Positions 1 through 10,310 are shown, counted from the stretch's first letter. The stretch is 64,000 nt of DNA from Triatoma infestans (GCA_011037195.1 JAAEAF010014809.1:62001-126000), one strand, 5' to 3'. Notes: generated by a model not told the origin, from the sequence alone. A program made the numbers and translations.

Positions 1-631
1 TGATAAAGAATTAATTGCGAAGTTGCAATAACGCTTCTTGAAGGTGCTCGTGACTAGATGTCTTCAATAAAATTAGATTCAGTTGTAAGAATTAGCTGCT
101 TGGAGCTGCAATAAAGTTGAGTTCCGGTTTAAGAAGCATTTGCTGTAGTATACAAGATGGCGTCAGTGGCCAGGAGCAAAAACAAATAGTAATGTGGGGA
201 CTTGAAACAGAACTAAATTCATTGAGGTGGACCCACCCAATGAGAGCAATGCGCGGATTGCTAGATGACACATGTTAGACAACATAGTCCTCTTATCAAT
301 GCAGTATCGTGCAAGGCACTAATTGTAATGTAGTATAAAACTAATAAAAAATAGCATGAAATCTTATATAAGTAGAATTGTAAGAAATACGACTGGGTCA
401 ACCTTGTGACCAGTCAGATTTCAAACACAGTAAGGGGGGCTCCCACGACTAATTGTCCCCGCCGTTATCAATTCGCGTGGAAATACGTGACATTGGTATA
501 TTAACTATTAACTATTGGTATACCACTTTCATTTGAAACTTTTTTCTGAAAAAAAAAGAGTTGATTTTAGTAAAGTTTCTCGGAGGAAAAAGTCTCAGTC
601 AATAGTATGGTTTTTATTATTGTTTAGTTTC
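1..631. other. AT-rich DNA, no gene seen
   Basis: No family was recognised on either strand. The longest open frame here (about 81 codons from 515) has no recognisable domain and a composition like the surrounding DNA, so it is not called as a gene. Confidence 0.5.
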
Positions 632-1117
632 TGTAGTGATGTAATAATTAAAATCACTACATATTTAGTAAATGTTCCAAGTTTGACAAAAATTTGTCAA
701 TTACCACTATGTGTAATGGTCACGCCGGTGCCGTGTCTTGTGTGGAGTCAGAAATCATAATGCACCGACCACAGTTATATCATTCAATACTTTACATGAG
801 ACGTCACGTAATCTCGCTACAACTAGCTATTGAAACTTGACCCTCAACGGACATCACACATTCAGCCTAAGAAATCATGAGGGAGAAGTAGCGGAAGTTC
901 AGAATCACATATAAACAGGAACTCTCATGAAATCGGTCATTCTGCCAGCTCAGTCTGTCATTCTCTCTCTCTCTTGCTATCTACCTCACTCTTTCTATTC
1001 TTAGTTCTGTAAAGTCCTTGCTATACTCTGTTATATAAACAATATATTCAGCGTTTAGTTAGTATACTTTTTCTATTCTTCCTTGTTCTATGCCCACTCC
1101 ACAAAAACATCACTACA
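632..1117 (+). mobile_element. Candidate solo LTR (family A)
   Basis: The segment starts TGTAGTGATGT and ends ACATCACTACA. This is a perfect 11-bp terminal inverted repeat with the TG...CA ends typical of LTRs. Near 910-918 there is a TATA-like ATATAAAC, followed by a pyrimidine-rich CT stretch, as expected for an LTR promoter reading rightwards. The length (486 bp) is normal for an insect LTR. No matching 5-bp TSD was found, no primer-binding site lies just downstream, and no second copy is in the window. It could therefore be one LTR of a broken element. The LTR call is an inference from structure alone. Confidence 0.5.
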
Positions 1118-2036
1118 TAAATGTAAATTGCAGTAAGAAATGTGATAATATCTCATACCTAATTTTTTTCTGGTTTGAAATTAATTCTCCAAAAAAAAAA
1201 ATCTAATGCATATTTCCTTTTTATTTGATTGGAAAATCCCAGGTCCAATATAGAATATAGTTTTCCTTTCTTTTCCTTTTTTTTTTTTTGGAACATTTAT
1301 TTTGCTAACAGATCGAAAGTGTTTCATAATTTCAATATGTTAAAATAATTTACATAGCGGGCAAAAAAAAATTGAGTTGTTATGCTTGTCCAATTTCTCC
1401 CATAACATGTTTTCAATCGATGTATTTAAAAGAAAATATTATTTATACATGCCAGTTTGTTTATAAAATTGCTCTCATCAGCATAAATTAAAATGGAACA
1501 ATCCTTTTTTTTTTTTTTTTTTAATGTTTTATTTACATCATAGCCAGTTAGTTAAACAAATCTGGAATGAGGGAGCAGCGTTACCATTTTTTGTTTATTT
1601 TATTTGCACGAATAATATTTTGGCAAATCACCTTTAATTTTTTTGTTGTTGCAGAAATTGATGTCCTTGTCACATGGATTTGATAGAATATGCTAAATTA
1701 CAATTTTATTTAAGTTTTGTAAATAGTTGAAACAAATTAATATTTTTTTGCAGTTATAACAACTCCCCTGGTGGGGTGCTATTATATGTAATAGATTTTC
1801 TTGCAGTTAGGATTTATTAGTAAGGATAATAAGATCCGTTCCTACAGAATAAATATCACGGGTTTGTGGTGAACTAGGATTCGTGATTCTGCAAATAAAA
1901 TACACCCAGTAAATGTCAAAGCACACTTAGTAAAATGTTACATATATTCTGAAAAGCATATATACAGTAAATGGTTGCTATGACCAATCTGTTCGCTCAG
2001 GGAGTGACACAGATTGTCAATCGTCGCTCGTCGAGT
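1118..2036. other. AT-rich DNA with T runs, no gene seen
   Basis: Contains homopolymer T runs near 1270-1290 and 1507-1522 and no supportable coding region. The T runs could be A-tails of minus-strand retroposons, but no flanking TSD was found. Confidence 0.45.
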
Positions 2037-2225
2037 AGAGTGGCCTGGCCCTCTTGCCTAGCGCACACTACTATATCGGTGATCGTTGTATGAACAAACG
2101 GCCTGGCTCTCCTGCCTAGCGCAGATGTCCTGAAACGGTGATCGCTGGATGAGCAAACGGCCTGGCTCTCTTGCCTAGCGCAGATGCTCTGAGAAGTCAG
2201 TTAAGGGCCTGCCTAGCTAGCGCCA
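2037..2225. repeat. Tandem repeat, about 67-bp unit
   Basis: A unit containing GGCCTGGCTCTC, TGCCTAGCGCAGATG and GGTGATCG, then a GAGCAAAC-type end, recurs about 2.7 times with mismatches. The array is much more G+C-rich than its surroundings. A TATA-like TTTATATAC follows at about 2289. A promoter or LTR context is possible but not shown. Confidence 0.7.
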
Positions 2226-3446
2226 AAACTATTAGAAAAGGTTCTAATCGCTGAGTACTTCTCGACTATTCTGGCCCTGGGTAGCCCTTTATATACGATT
2301 CTGAGGTGGTAGGGATGGTGTCCAGTAGGCGGGTCTAGTCGGTGAAAGTTCTCCCCTCTGTAGTGTGGAGTAGGAGAGTCCTAGTGTAGTGGGGTGTGCC
2401 TCCCTAGTGAAGGTCCACTTGGTGCAAACCTGGTGGCCGGGCGGAGAACTGTTGTTACACAGTGTAAATTATAGGCAGATATCGGACAATTAAAGTTGTA
2501 CAAAGTTGTATACACTGCAAAAAGTGTGTAGTGTACAGTGTACAGCGGCTATTGTGGTACACGAATCGTCGGTTTGACTTTAGGAAAGTGATTACCTTGC
2601 AAAGCAAAGAAAAGTCTAAGATATGTAAAACACTAAGGTTTTCCGGTTAAATCTTCGTCAATCGTTTGTTATAAACCGGATCTTTCTCCGGTAAATTACA
2701 ATAAATTTGTTCAAGGTAGAAGTGTCGGGCAACGTCACTGTATAGATCACGGCTGTTTCTACTCAAAAAAAGGACAAAATTTTAATAAAGCAAAACAACA
2801 CTAAAACTTTGCGCAGAATAGCACTGGGAAGGAAGATATAGACCTATCCAATCACATGCATCGAAGCGAAAATTAAGCCCCTCCCATTACCTACTAATAT
2901 TTGCTTACAAGTTAGGAAACTGGCCACGCATCTCTCCTGCTTGTTCTATTCAACCTGTTTTTTTTTACTGGAGTGCTATCACCCTGAAGCAGCCTATTGC
3001 ATTATGGGCAAAAGATTGGTTTAGAACAAACCAATAACGCAATCTCAACATGTAAATCTAAGAGTTTGTATTAGAATGACCGCGGAAACCTAAAAGATCA
3101 CTCTCATATAATTTTTTGTATATAATCTTTATTCTACGAAATTCTAATTCTCTTATTCGTAATTCTAAATAATTAGCATTATATGGTTTCATGCTGCTCC
3201 ATTTTATAACACGAAACTGATTTATTTCCGCTCAGACGGCAAAATTTAAACCAGAAATCCCCGCCAAATCATTTCTTTTAAGTGGTTTCTGGCTTCAATA
3301 AAGATATCCATTTGGATGATTGCTTTTTCTAGATAACCAATTGAAAGAAACTGTATGGTATTTACCAGGTAAAGGAAGATTTAATTTTACAAAAAAATAA
3401 ATATATATATATATCTGACCAGAGTTTCTTCTACAAAATACTTTTA
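2226..3446. other. No gene seen; TATA-like site
   Basis: No coding region was recognised. There is a TATA-like motif near 2289 and a GT-rich stretch at 2330-2460. The latter may be part of the same unknown repeat as the preceding tandem array. Confidence 0.35.
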
Positions 3447-3625
3447 TTACTTTCTCTTAGTTCTTAGAAAAAGGAAATTGCGATCATTTTGTTTTAAATT
3501 TAAGCTTAGCCGGAAATATAGCCGTGAGGGAAGATCGAAAATAATGTACTTAGCGATTAATCTAAAATTTATGGCGTTTGTGTGTATGTGCGTGCGTGAG
3601 AATGAAAACAAAATATCTTCAAAAA
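3447..3625 (+). repeat. Family H repeat, diverged copy
   Basis: It starts with the family hairpin box (TACTTTCTCTTAG). It continues with CCGGAAATA and a GTGTGTATGTG-type stretch in the same order as the better copies at 43255-43930 and 14848-15260. Open frames overlapping it are incidental. Confidence 0.5.
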
Positions 3626-5142
3626 ACTCGGAAGGTTCGGATAAAAAAAAATCCATCAACCTGAAGTAGGTTATTACTGAATAATTCGATACATTGTGGT
3701 ATACGTAACAGGGATGGTAATGTTTAGTTGACGTGCGGTGCTTGGAAAAATGGCGCCTTGAGGCGGCTGTAATGGAACTATTCAGCCCAGTATTAGTGTA
3801 GAGAATTTGATGATGAATGGTTCCATTACCTAGTCTTCAAAATTCATAAATTATGAGTTCAGTGTTAGTTTGTTTGTTCAACATTTCAAAATTCACCAAA
3901 TATCATGTGCTGTTATCATTACGGTCTACTTTTTGCTAACTTTATTTGATTAAAGTTTAATTAAAGTGAAATAAAATTTATTTCAATAGATATTTTTAGA
4001 AAGAATGATTATGAATCGATGGGATCAGCTCTACAGTTAGGAGTTAGGCGAAATAACCAAAGAATTTCTGAGCGTAATTAGCTGTCATATCAGACCTTTT
4101 CTAAAACTCTTTAATGAATTCCAAACAAGGTTACGCTTATTGTTTTCCGATGAATACTGTCTCATCTTTTAATTAGACACTTATTATGCAAGATCACGGT
4201 ACACACTTTTGTCCGTTATAATTATTTTGAAATCTTGTCACATTTCTTTTCTGTTTTTTTTACTTTTCACCTTTTTTTTTTAATCATGATCTGCCTTGAT
4301 CATCATTCCCATTTTAAGTAAAATTAAATATTGAATGAAATAAAATTATACACATTGAAGTGATTGGTTTTTCTTTTTTTGCTTTATTTTGTGTTTTCTT
4401 CTTTGATGTTCGCTTTGATGGAAAACAATAAGTCTTTTTTACTGAATTGTTTTTGTGCAATTGATGATCTAACGCTCTACTATTTAGTCATTAATTATTT
4501 CCTTAATCGATCCTTAATAGGATCGATTACTTCACGAGTTTCATATTAGGTTTCATAATAGTAACGAATATCCACAAATTATCTTTATTATTATTTTCTG
4601 TTATTAAAAAAAAAAAAAAAATAGAATACATTGCTCTTCAACTTTTTACAAATTTCATTCGTATTAAAATTTGGTGTGAAATATTCGATGACTCAGTGTG
4701 TAACATTTCTCGCAGTTATTCGGTTAATGACATCGAAAAATCCTAAGGCTTCATCCTGCCTTGCTGAACAAGATATTGTGTCTTGAAGCCTTATAGGTTA
4801 GTACTTACCATCCCAGCTCGAGTGGTCATAGTAGGGAAAGAAAAAAATAATTAAAGTCGCCGCTAATGACAGGAGCAATCAATGCGCCACCCACCCTACC
4901 AAAAAAAAAAAAAAAGTGAACAATTTTCTTTAAATTTAGGACATTTTTACTCATTTGCCCTAACATGACGGTTGTAGTACAGAAAACAGCGACAAATCAT
5001 TGAAAAAATCTAATATTATTTGGAATTCAAAATTCAATATTTAGTATTCAAAATTTAAAGAAAATCATTGTAGCCAGTTTTGGGAAAATTAAATCGTTTC
5101 TGGACTCAGCGGATCTCAAAATGTACGATATATATTATCTGG
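3626..5142. other. No gene seen; small hairpin and motif K
   Basis: AT-rich DNA without a supportable gene. It holds a short inverted repeat, TAAGGCTTCA at 4744-4753 pairing with TGAAGCCTTA at 4784-4793. It also holds a partial motif K (TTGGTGTGAAAT) near 4670 and A runs at about 4607 and 4900. Confidence 0.4.
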
Positions 5143-5718
5143 TGTACAGTGGGGTTGTTGTAGGAGAGAAATGGTTTGGTTTGAATGAATTAACAAAATT
5201 ATGGTTAACACTGTATAATATAATGCTGCATAGGCACTGACTGCCTGGACTTTACACTTGAGAATGGTAGAATATAGTAGAGTGGTAAAGGGTAACGACA
5301 CGTAGTGACTGGCGAGTGACCTCAGTTGTATGAACTGTGTCGTATATCTGTCACCCGTCGCTATATTTATGTGGTTTCTCCTACTGTAGTCTAAAAGAGT
5401 GGTCCTGTCATTTTGTCTCTTTTTTTTTCTCTGCTACGAATACTCTCTTTGGATACTATTACATCTTTCCCACTCTAGTCCGAGAGAGTAGTCATTTTAT
5501 TTTGTCTCTCTTTCTCTGCTACGAATAAACTCTTTGGATACTATTACACCGCTCCCACTCTAGTCCGAGAGAGTGGTCCTGTCATTTTGTCTCTCTTTCT
5601 CTGCTACGAATACTCTACTTGGATACTATTACATTTCTCCCACTCTAGTCTGAGAGAGTGGTCCTGTCATTTTGCCTCTCTTCCGCTGCTACCAATACTC
5701 TCTTTGGATACTATTACA
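5143..5718 (+). mobile_element. LTR, family B, with amplified 3' end
   Basis: It aligns with the family-B LTRs at 11577, 12712, 35295, 56189 and 58144. All share a GGAGAGAAA-type start, GCCTGGACTTTACAC, GTGACTGGCGAG, CTCCCACTCTAGTC and a terminal GGAT(C/A)CTATTACA. Here the last part is repeated in tandem. A unit of about 86 bp with GTCATTTTGTCTCTC, TGCTACGAATACTCT and TGGATACTATTACA occurs four times between about 5395 and 5718. The ends are TG...CA, and no convincing TSD is visible. The repeated unit would replicate the presumed LTR end; slippage or unequal exchange is the simplest explanation. Confidence 0.7.
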
Positions 5719-5734
5719 TCGTGAAAACGCGATA

Positions 5735-6065
5735 TTGAAAATTTGACACGATCACAAAATACTTTCTCTTACTAGCAGTAAGAGAAAGTAATAAAGTAAA
5801 AAAAATAACTGGTTAACTAAATCGTAATATTCAGGTCGGCCGATTTTGACCAAAATCTTGTCGCTTCCACTGGTAATTCTTAAATGAAATATAAAGTTTC
5901 AGCTTTAGATGATTTTCTGTTTTTGAGTTATGCTGTATTTATGTTATTATTATGCCTCATACTCATACATACATACATACAAACAGAGACATCAATTTCT
6001 AAGACAACATATTTTTGCACGCCGAGTCCTCAAAACATCCGGTGAAAAGTTAATTTCGAAAATTT
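5735..6065 (-). repeat. Family H repeat, two abutting fragments
   Basis: 5735-5796 holds the hairpin end of family H, with a 13-bp perfect stem ACTTTCTCTTACT / AGTAAGAGAAAGT around AGC. 5830-6065 holds a second minus-oriented fragment (TTTTGAGTTATGCTGT, a CATA simple repeat at 5967-5983, then AGTCCTCAAAACATCCGG). Order and orientation match 44880-45415. Confidence 0.65.
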
Positions 6066-6616
6066 GCTTATTGAGTTGTGATTTAGTGAAAGAAAAATGA
6101 AAACAGTTTTCATTAATCTGCTTTTATTTAAATAATATAAAATAATAGAAATTTCAATAGTAATAACCTTGTTAAATATTTTACGAAATTGAATTCAACA
6201 AATATGCCAATCTAATTAAGGCTAACAGCAGTCGAATTCAAGCTGGAATTAAAAATTCCAACGTAGCATATTACCATATAATTACTATTGATATGAACAG
6301 TGACTTCCATTTTAATCATAGTTTCATTACAAAACACCAACTAACTAATAATATATATTAATTAAAATCTTCAAATTCTAATATTAATTGCAATATTACG
6401 TAACGGCATGCACACACATTAATTAAATGAAAATAAAAATCATGTTCTTTAAATATGTTATCTCGAATGATAATAAAAATATAAAGAGTATTTATTTGGT
6501 AATATTAATTGTCACATGAATCGAGTTTATTAAAATAAATAAAATAAATTAAAAAAAATATTGGCATACAGTTATAAAACATTATAAATATTATACAACT
6601 GGCACAAATGTTGTAC

Positions 6617-6765
6617 CAGAGACATTTTCTTTCTTTGTAGCTGCTTCATTTTGTGGTTAGGGACCGGTTTCGGGAGTTCGCCCATGTTCAGGATGCGTTT
6701 GTCAGACAGTGTGATAACACAGACTTGCACAGAGCAAATTCAGTTTACACACTGACTGGTCTTTT
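6617..6765 (-). mobile_element. Single arm of foldback family with decayed hammerhead core
   Basis: It matches the left arms at 8655 and 38262: GAGACATTTTC, GGACCGGTTTCGG, TTCAGGATGCGTTTGTCAGACAGTGTG and a TGCACAGAGCAAATTCAGTTTACAC-type end. Read on the minus strand, the core is CTGAACA / stem / GAAACCGGTC. The catalytic-core G8 is changed to C, and the sequence after the predicted cleavage site no longer pairs with CATC. It is therefore expected to be inactive. No right arm is present. Confidence 0.65.
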
Positions 6766-6783
6766 TAATTGTATTTAAAACTG

Positions 6784-6830
6784 ACGTGTTTTTTCCCACC
6801 CAGTTACCATCAGGGTGGGAAAAAACACGT
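6784..6830. repeat. Perfect 18-bp inverted repeat
   Basis: ACGTGTTTTTTCCCACCC (6784-6801) is the exact reverse complement of 6813-6830, with an 11-nt spacer. A partial third copy (AACAACACGTGGGGGGG) follows near 6870. No transposon ends could be defined. Confidence 0.85.
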
Positions 6831-6889
6831 GATTGGGTTGTTAAAGGGGCAAATTTTCCTTAAAATGGAAACAACACGTGGGGGGGTCT

Positions 6890-8124
6890 AACTTTTAAAC
6901 TTTGTTGTTGGAGGGAGATTCATTTTACAAAATTAACTAATCAAAATAAAAATAAATCTAAAATTAAATTAAATAACGATTTAAACTAACATGATTTAAC
7001 TAACATATAGTTTTATTTTAAACTAACTTTTTACTTTTTAAACTAACACATAGTTTTAAATGGGGAAAACAAATTAGAGAAATGGGGTAAATTCTACACA
7101 TTCCCTAACGTTTTTAGCTATTATATGAAATGCCTCTGATTTTCATATATATATTGTGTAACACATTTTTTCTATAATGTTTGATTTTTCTGGCTGAACT
7201 GAGATGTTATGCTTCCCCCCTGGACCTTACCAATCAATACAATTAGTGTATGGATGCCACACTAGCAGCGGTGCATCTCCATAACTTGAAGATATTCTTA
7301 GGAAACTTTGTCTTAATCCATCACCAACCAACTTGAATTCATTTAGAAGTTGACTATGTCTCACAATATTCATCCAAGTAAATTTCCTCATTCAGAAGTG
7401 ATTCTCTTACATGTAATAGTGTTCAAAGTTTAGTTCCACCAACTTTTGATATTTCGTCACTGAATAAAATTATTTTCTTAAAATTACCTGACATATTTCG
7501 CAATTTCGTGATTCAAGTAATGAATGGAAATGATTTCGGATAATATAACAACATGTATTCATTGAATATACCAAATATTTACTTTATAATAATTTATATA
7601 TTAATATTGCGGAAAAATATATTACACTCCATTATATTGCTATATATTATAATATATTATACTCCATTATATTACACATAACACTGTCAGGGATTGAACT
7701 AAAATCAATATTTTAGAAATATATTTAAAACGCAAACCACAATGCGGTCGGATAACCCGCATAACATTCTTTTTAAACTTTATAACATATAAATTAAAAA
7801 ATAAAAAATAAAAAAAAATAGAGAAACAGAATAAACTAATTTTATAGCAGTCAACAATATATAATTCCGAGAGCTACCCTTCCTCTTTGCTCGGATTCTG
7901 GATAATGCAGGCACCGAGGCGGAAATGAAATTTCACTAGATTGTTTTAAACCACTACACCCCCTTTATCCCCTTCCTTTCTATACCATATTATACCTAAA
8001 GGATATACTGTACTGGGGTATTTTGTTATTAAATTTTCTTCTTGCCGTAGACCGTACCTGATTAAGTAGATAATTAATTTTTACATCTACACAATATTTT
8101 TGTAGCCGATATTAATGTGAAATT
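6890..8124. other. AT-rich DNA, no gene seen
   Basis: No coding region or known family was recognised. The stretch near 7600-7680 consists of TATAT/ATTACAC-type low-complexity sequence. Confidence 0.45.
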
Positions 8125-8163
8125 AAAAATCTGGTGTGAAATATAGACACGGCTTTCTCTTAG
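8125..8163 (+). repeat. Motif K
   Basis: AAAAATCTGGTGTGAAATA followed by CACGGCTTTCTCTTAG. It is one of seven plus-strand copies in the window (about 4667, 8125, 13261, 31775, 37621, 55759 and 59839), in an A-rich run followed by TCTGGTGTGAAA. Function unknown. Confidence 0.6.
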
Positions 8164-8725
8164 TTAATACAGTTAAATCGAATGTTCGCTCTTATGTCCT
8201 AATAAATATACAGGTGATGATTGAAAGGGGGGTGAGCGCGCTAAGCATTAGGCCAACGCGGGAGGAGGACATAGAATTATATGGTATATTGAAATGGTGC
8301 TGTAGAGGAAAGCCTAGTGTCATCCTTTGTCTAGAAAACCAAGAGTTGTTAAAGATGGCATGGTTCTTGCTCCTGTTCTATATATCTTCTATACTTCCCT
8401 TCCCACCGGGAAATATTCCTCCACTCCTATGCTGATGGCACGTGTGTTATTGCTTCATATCCCGGTACCATTTTCGCATCCCGTGCACTATAATCTATAT
8501 CACCCTCTCTAGATTACTGGCTTATCTGGGGCAGAAATTCGCTCACATGTCCTAGTAAATACACAGCTGGCAATTACGGGGAGAAAGGAGGGCTAACCTA
8601 CCAACAGAGACAGGTAGAGAAGGATTAAGACGAAACTGATAAAAAATGGTTGTTATAGTGGTTGGTTCCGCAGAGCTGGAAAGCATCAGAGACATTTTCC
8701 GTGATAGCCTGATTCATTTTGTGGT

Positions 8726-8763
8726 CATCGACCAGTTTCGGGCGTTCCCTCATCTTCAGGATG
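8726..8763 (-). ncRNA. Hammerhead-like core, stem II degraded
   Basis: On the minus strand: CATC, CTGAAGA, a stem II region with two changes relative to the 8937 copy that break pairs, GAAACTGGTC, then GATG. Stem I (CATC/GATG) and the catalytic boxes are kept. Stem II has an A-C mismatch and a G-G clash, so activity is doubtful. Confidence 0.5.
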
Positions 8764-8936
8764 CGTTTCTCAGATAGTGTGACAACACAGATTTGCACTG
8801 AGCAAATTCAGTTTACACAATCTGTGAACTATCGCTATGAACTGAATGACAATTAAAGATCAATTGATCTCTGTGAACATTCTATGAACTGAATTTGCTC
8901 TATGCAAGTCTGTGTTGTCACACTGTCTGAAAAACG

Positions 8937-8974
8937 CATCCTGAAGATGGGCGAACGCCCGAAACCGGTCGATG
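8937..8974 (+). ncRNA. Hammerhead ribozyme-like motif
   Basis: CATC (stem I, 5' strand, 8937-8940), then CTGAAGA (core box CUGANGA, 8941-8947), one unpaired T, and GGGC-GAAC-GCCC (stem II with 4-nt loop, 8949-8960). Next come GAAAC (8961-8965), CGGTC and GATG (8971-8974, stem I, 3' strand). ACCGGT is self-complementary, which suits a very short or intermolecular stem III. Cleavage would fall after C8970. The extra T between the core box and stem II departs from the textbook hammerhead. Activity is an inference; the boxes and pairings are seen directly. Confidence 0.65.
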
Positions 8975-9194
8975 ATCACAATATGAAGCAGGCTACCACG
9001 GAAAATGTCTCTGATGCTGATAAAAATCATTAAGTAAACTGATATGTTCAGTAAGATAAATACCCTAGACAAACCTATGACAAAATTTTGTGTGACGTGT
9101 GATTTTAGTTATGATTTTCACAGTACACACACACACGTATATATAGAGAAAGTATTCTCAAATATTAACTTCATTGTAGCTGGGTCACATGAGT

Positions 9195-9199
9195 AAATA

Positions 9200-9232
<33 letters not shown>
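9195..9232. repeat. (AAT)n microsatellite
   Basis: An uninterrupted run of AAT/ATA units. It could be the tail of a vanished non-LTR element, since I-type copies here end in AAT repeats, but no element adjoins it. Confidence 0.9.
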
Positions 9233-10014
9233 TTAAAAATCCTCTTACACAGAAAGCGATAATAAAAACACTAGTAAACTCAGAAACTATTAAATGGTTT
9301 TTAATTTTTTTTTTTTTTAATTTTTTTGTATTTTGTGGAAAAATCATTTGTAAGCATTGATAATTCGATAATGCTGAAATGAAAATTAGGCAATCGACTA
9401 TTTGTTCAAATTAGCTTTACATTCAGCTATCCATCTACCTATCCAAATCAGGTGCGTCCTGTTGACTGGCGAATATTACAAATTAATAATCTTATGAATT
9501 ACATAACCATATAAATCTTACGCCAAGAACCAGTAATCCAATTTATCTTTCGCTAAACTTTAACATAGCAACAATCATGTTGGTAACCATCTAACTAGTC
9601 ATTCTGAAATCTTGCCAACGAATTTTGTGACGAAAACTTTGGCAAAAGAGAAGGATAACGATAATGGATGAATGAAGTGTTCGCTGTAATGGTCAATTTC
9701 AACACTTTATTATTGAGGTTCATTCATACATAATTGCCAGATGTATACAAAAGAATTTCAATATACTTTTGAATTCATTGCAATTATCTTTTAATATATT
9801 TAAATATGCTAATAATTATAGTACGAATATCACTAAGAAACAGTGTTCTTGAGACAAATTTTGGTCATCAATAACTTTTATAAGATAAAGAGTTTAGTTT
9901 TATAGCGAGAAGATAAAGAAAGAGTTGTTAAAAGATATGTTCACATTTAATTGCATAGTTTTATTGCTAATGATTCTTAGTTGCACATTTCAGACAGCAA
10001 TTGATCTTTAACAT
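9233..10014. other. AT-rich DNA, no gene seen
   Basis: No coding region or repeat family was recognised on either strand. Confidence 0.45.
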
Positions 10015-10026
10015 TCATTAGATACT

Positions 10027-10298
10027 CTTTTTTTTATTGTCTTTGGGGAGAGGCCAAGCCCTATACTATCCAAAGAGCTTCTGGGCCCATACAGCTACCC
10101 CAAAGTTCGAAGCTTTCTCTCTGTGTACTGTCGGCCTCCGGACAGTGTTCTCTCGTTACAGACAACACTGGCCATTACCGGACAGTGAGCTGTAAGAGGC
10201 TCCTTGAAAGAAAAAAACTAATGGCAGCAGCTGGACTCGAACCCGGGACCTCCGCGTTGCTAGTCCAGCGCGCTACCACTGAGCTAACCCCTTCCTTA
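10027..10298 (-). mobile_element. tRNA-derived SINE (family S) with 12-bp TSD
   Basis: Read on the minus strand, the head is GGGGTTAGCTCAGTGGTAGC with a perfect A box. The B box GGGTTCGAGTCC follows, then a body with CTCACTGTCCGGT and GGACAGTAC-like segments, and an A-tail (T run at about 10027-10034). It is flanked by the direct repeat TCATTAGATACT at 10015-10026 and 10299-10310. The acceptor stem of a tRNA is missing, so this is a SINE head and not a tRNA gene. RNA polymerase III transcription is expected from the A and B boxes. It is the best-preserved member of family S in the window. Confidence 0.9.
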
Positions 10299-10310
10299 TC
10301 ATTAGATACT

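Larger units (their letters stand above)
8655..9020. mobile_element. Foldback element carrying two hammerhead-like cores
   Basis: It has two arms in inverted orientation. The left arm (about 8660-8835) contains AGCATCAGAGACATTTTCCG, GTGGTCATCGACC, CAGGATGCGTTT and GAGCAAATTCAGTT. The right arm (about 8870-9020) contains the same order reversed, ending GGAAAATGTCTCTGATGCTG. Each arm contains a hammerhead-ribozyme-like core pointing outwards from the centre. There is no ORF. Inverted-arm structures with hammerheads are established for Penelope-like elements, and hammerheads also occur in retrozymes. Assignment to either is an inference, because no RT or GIY-YIG domain is present. Confidence 0.7.

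Noticed and set aside
5395..5718. Regular direct repeats resembling a CRISPR array
   Set aside because: The whole 86-bp unit is repeated with no unique spacers, and it is the end of a dispersed LTR.
10240..10298. tRNA gene on the minus strand (also at 21900, 36090, 37520 and 63850)
   Set aside because: A and B boxes are good but the acceptor stem cannot close, and a SINE body follows.
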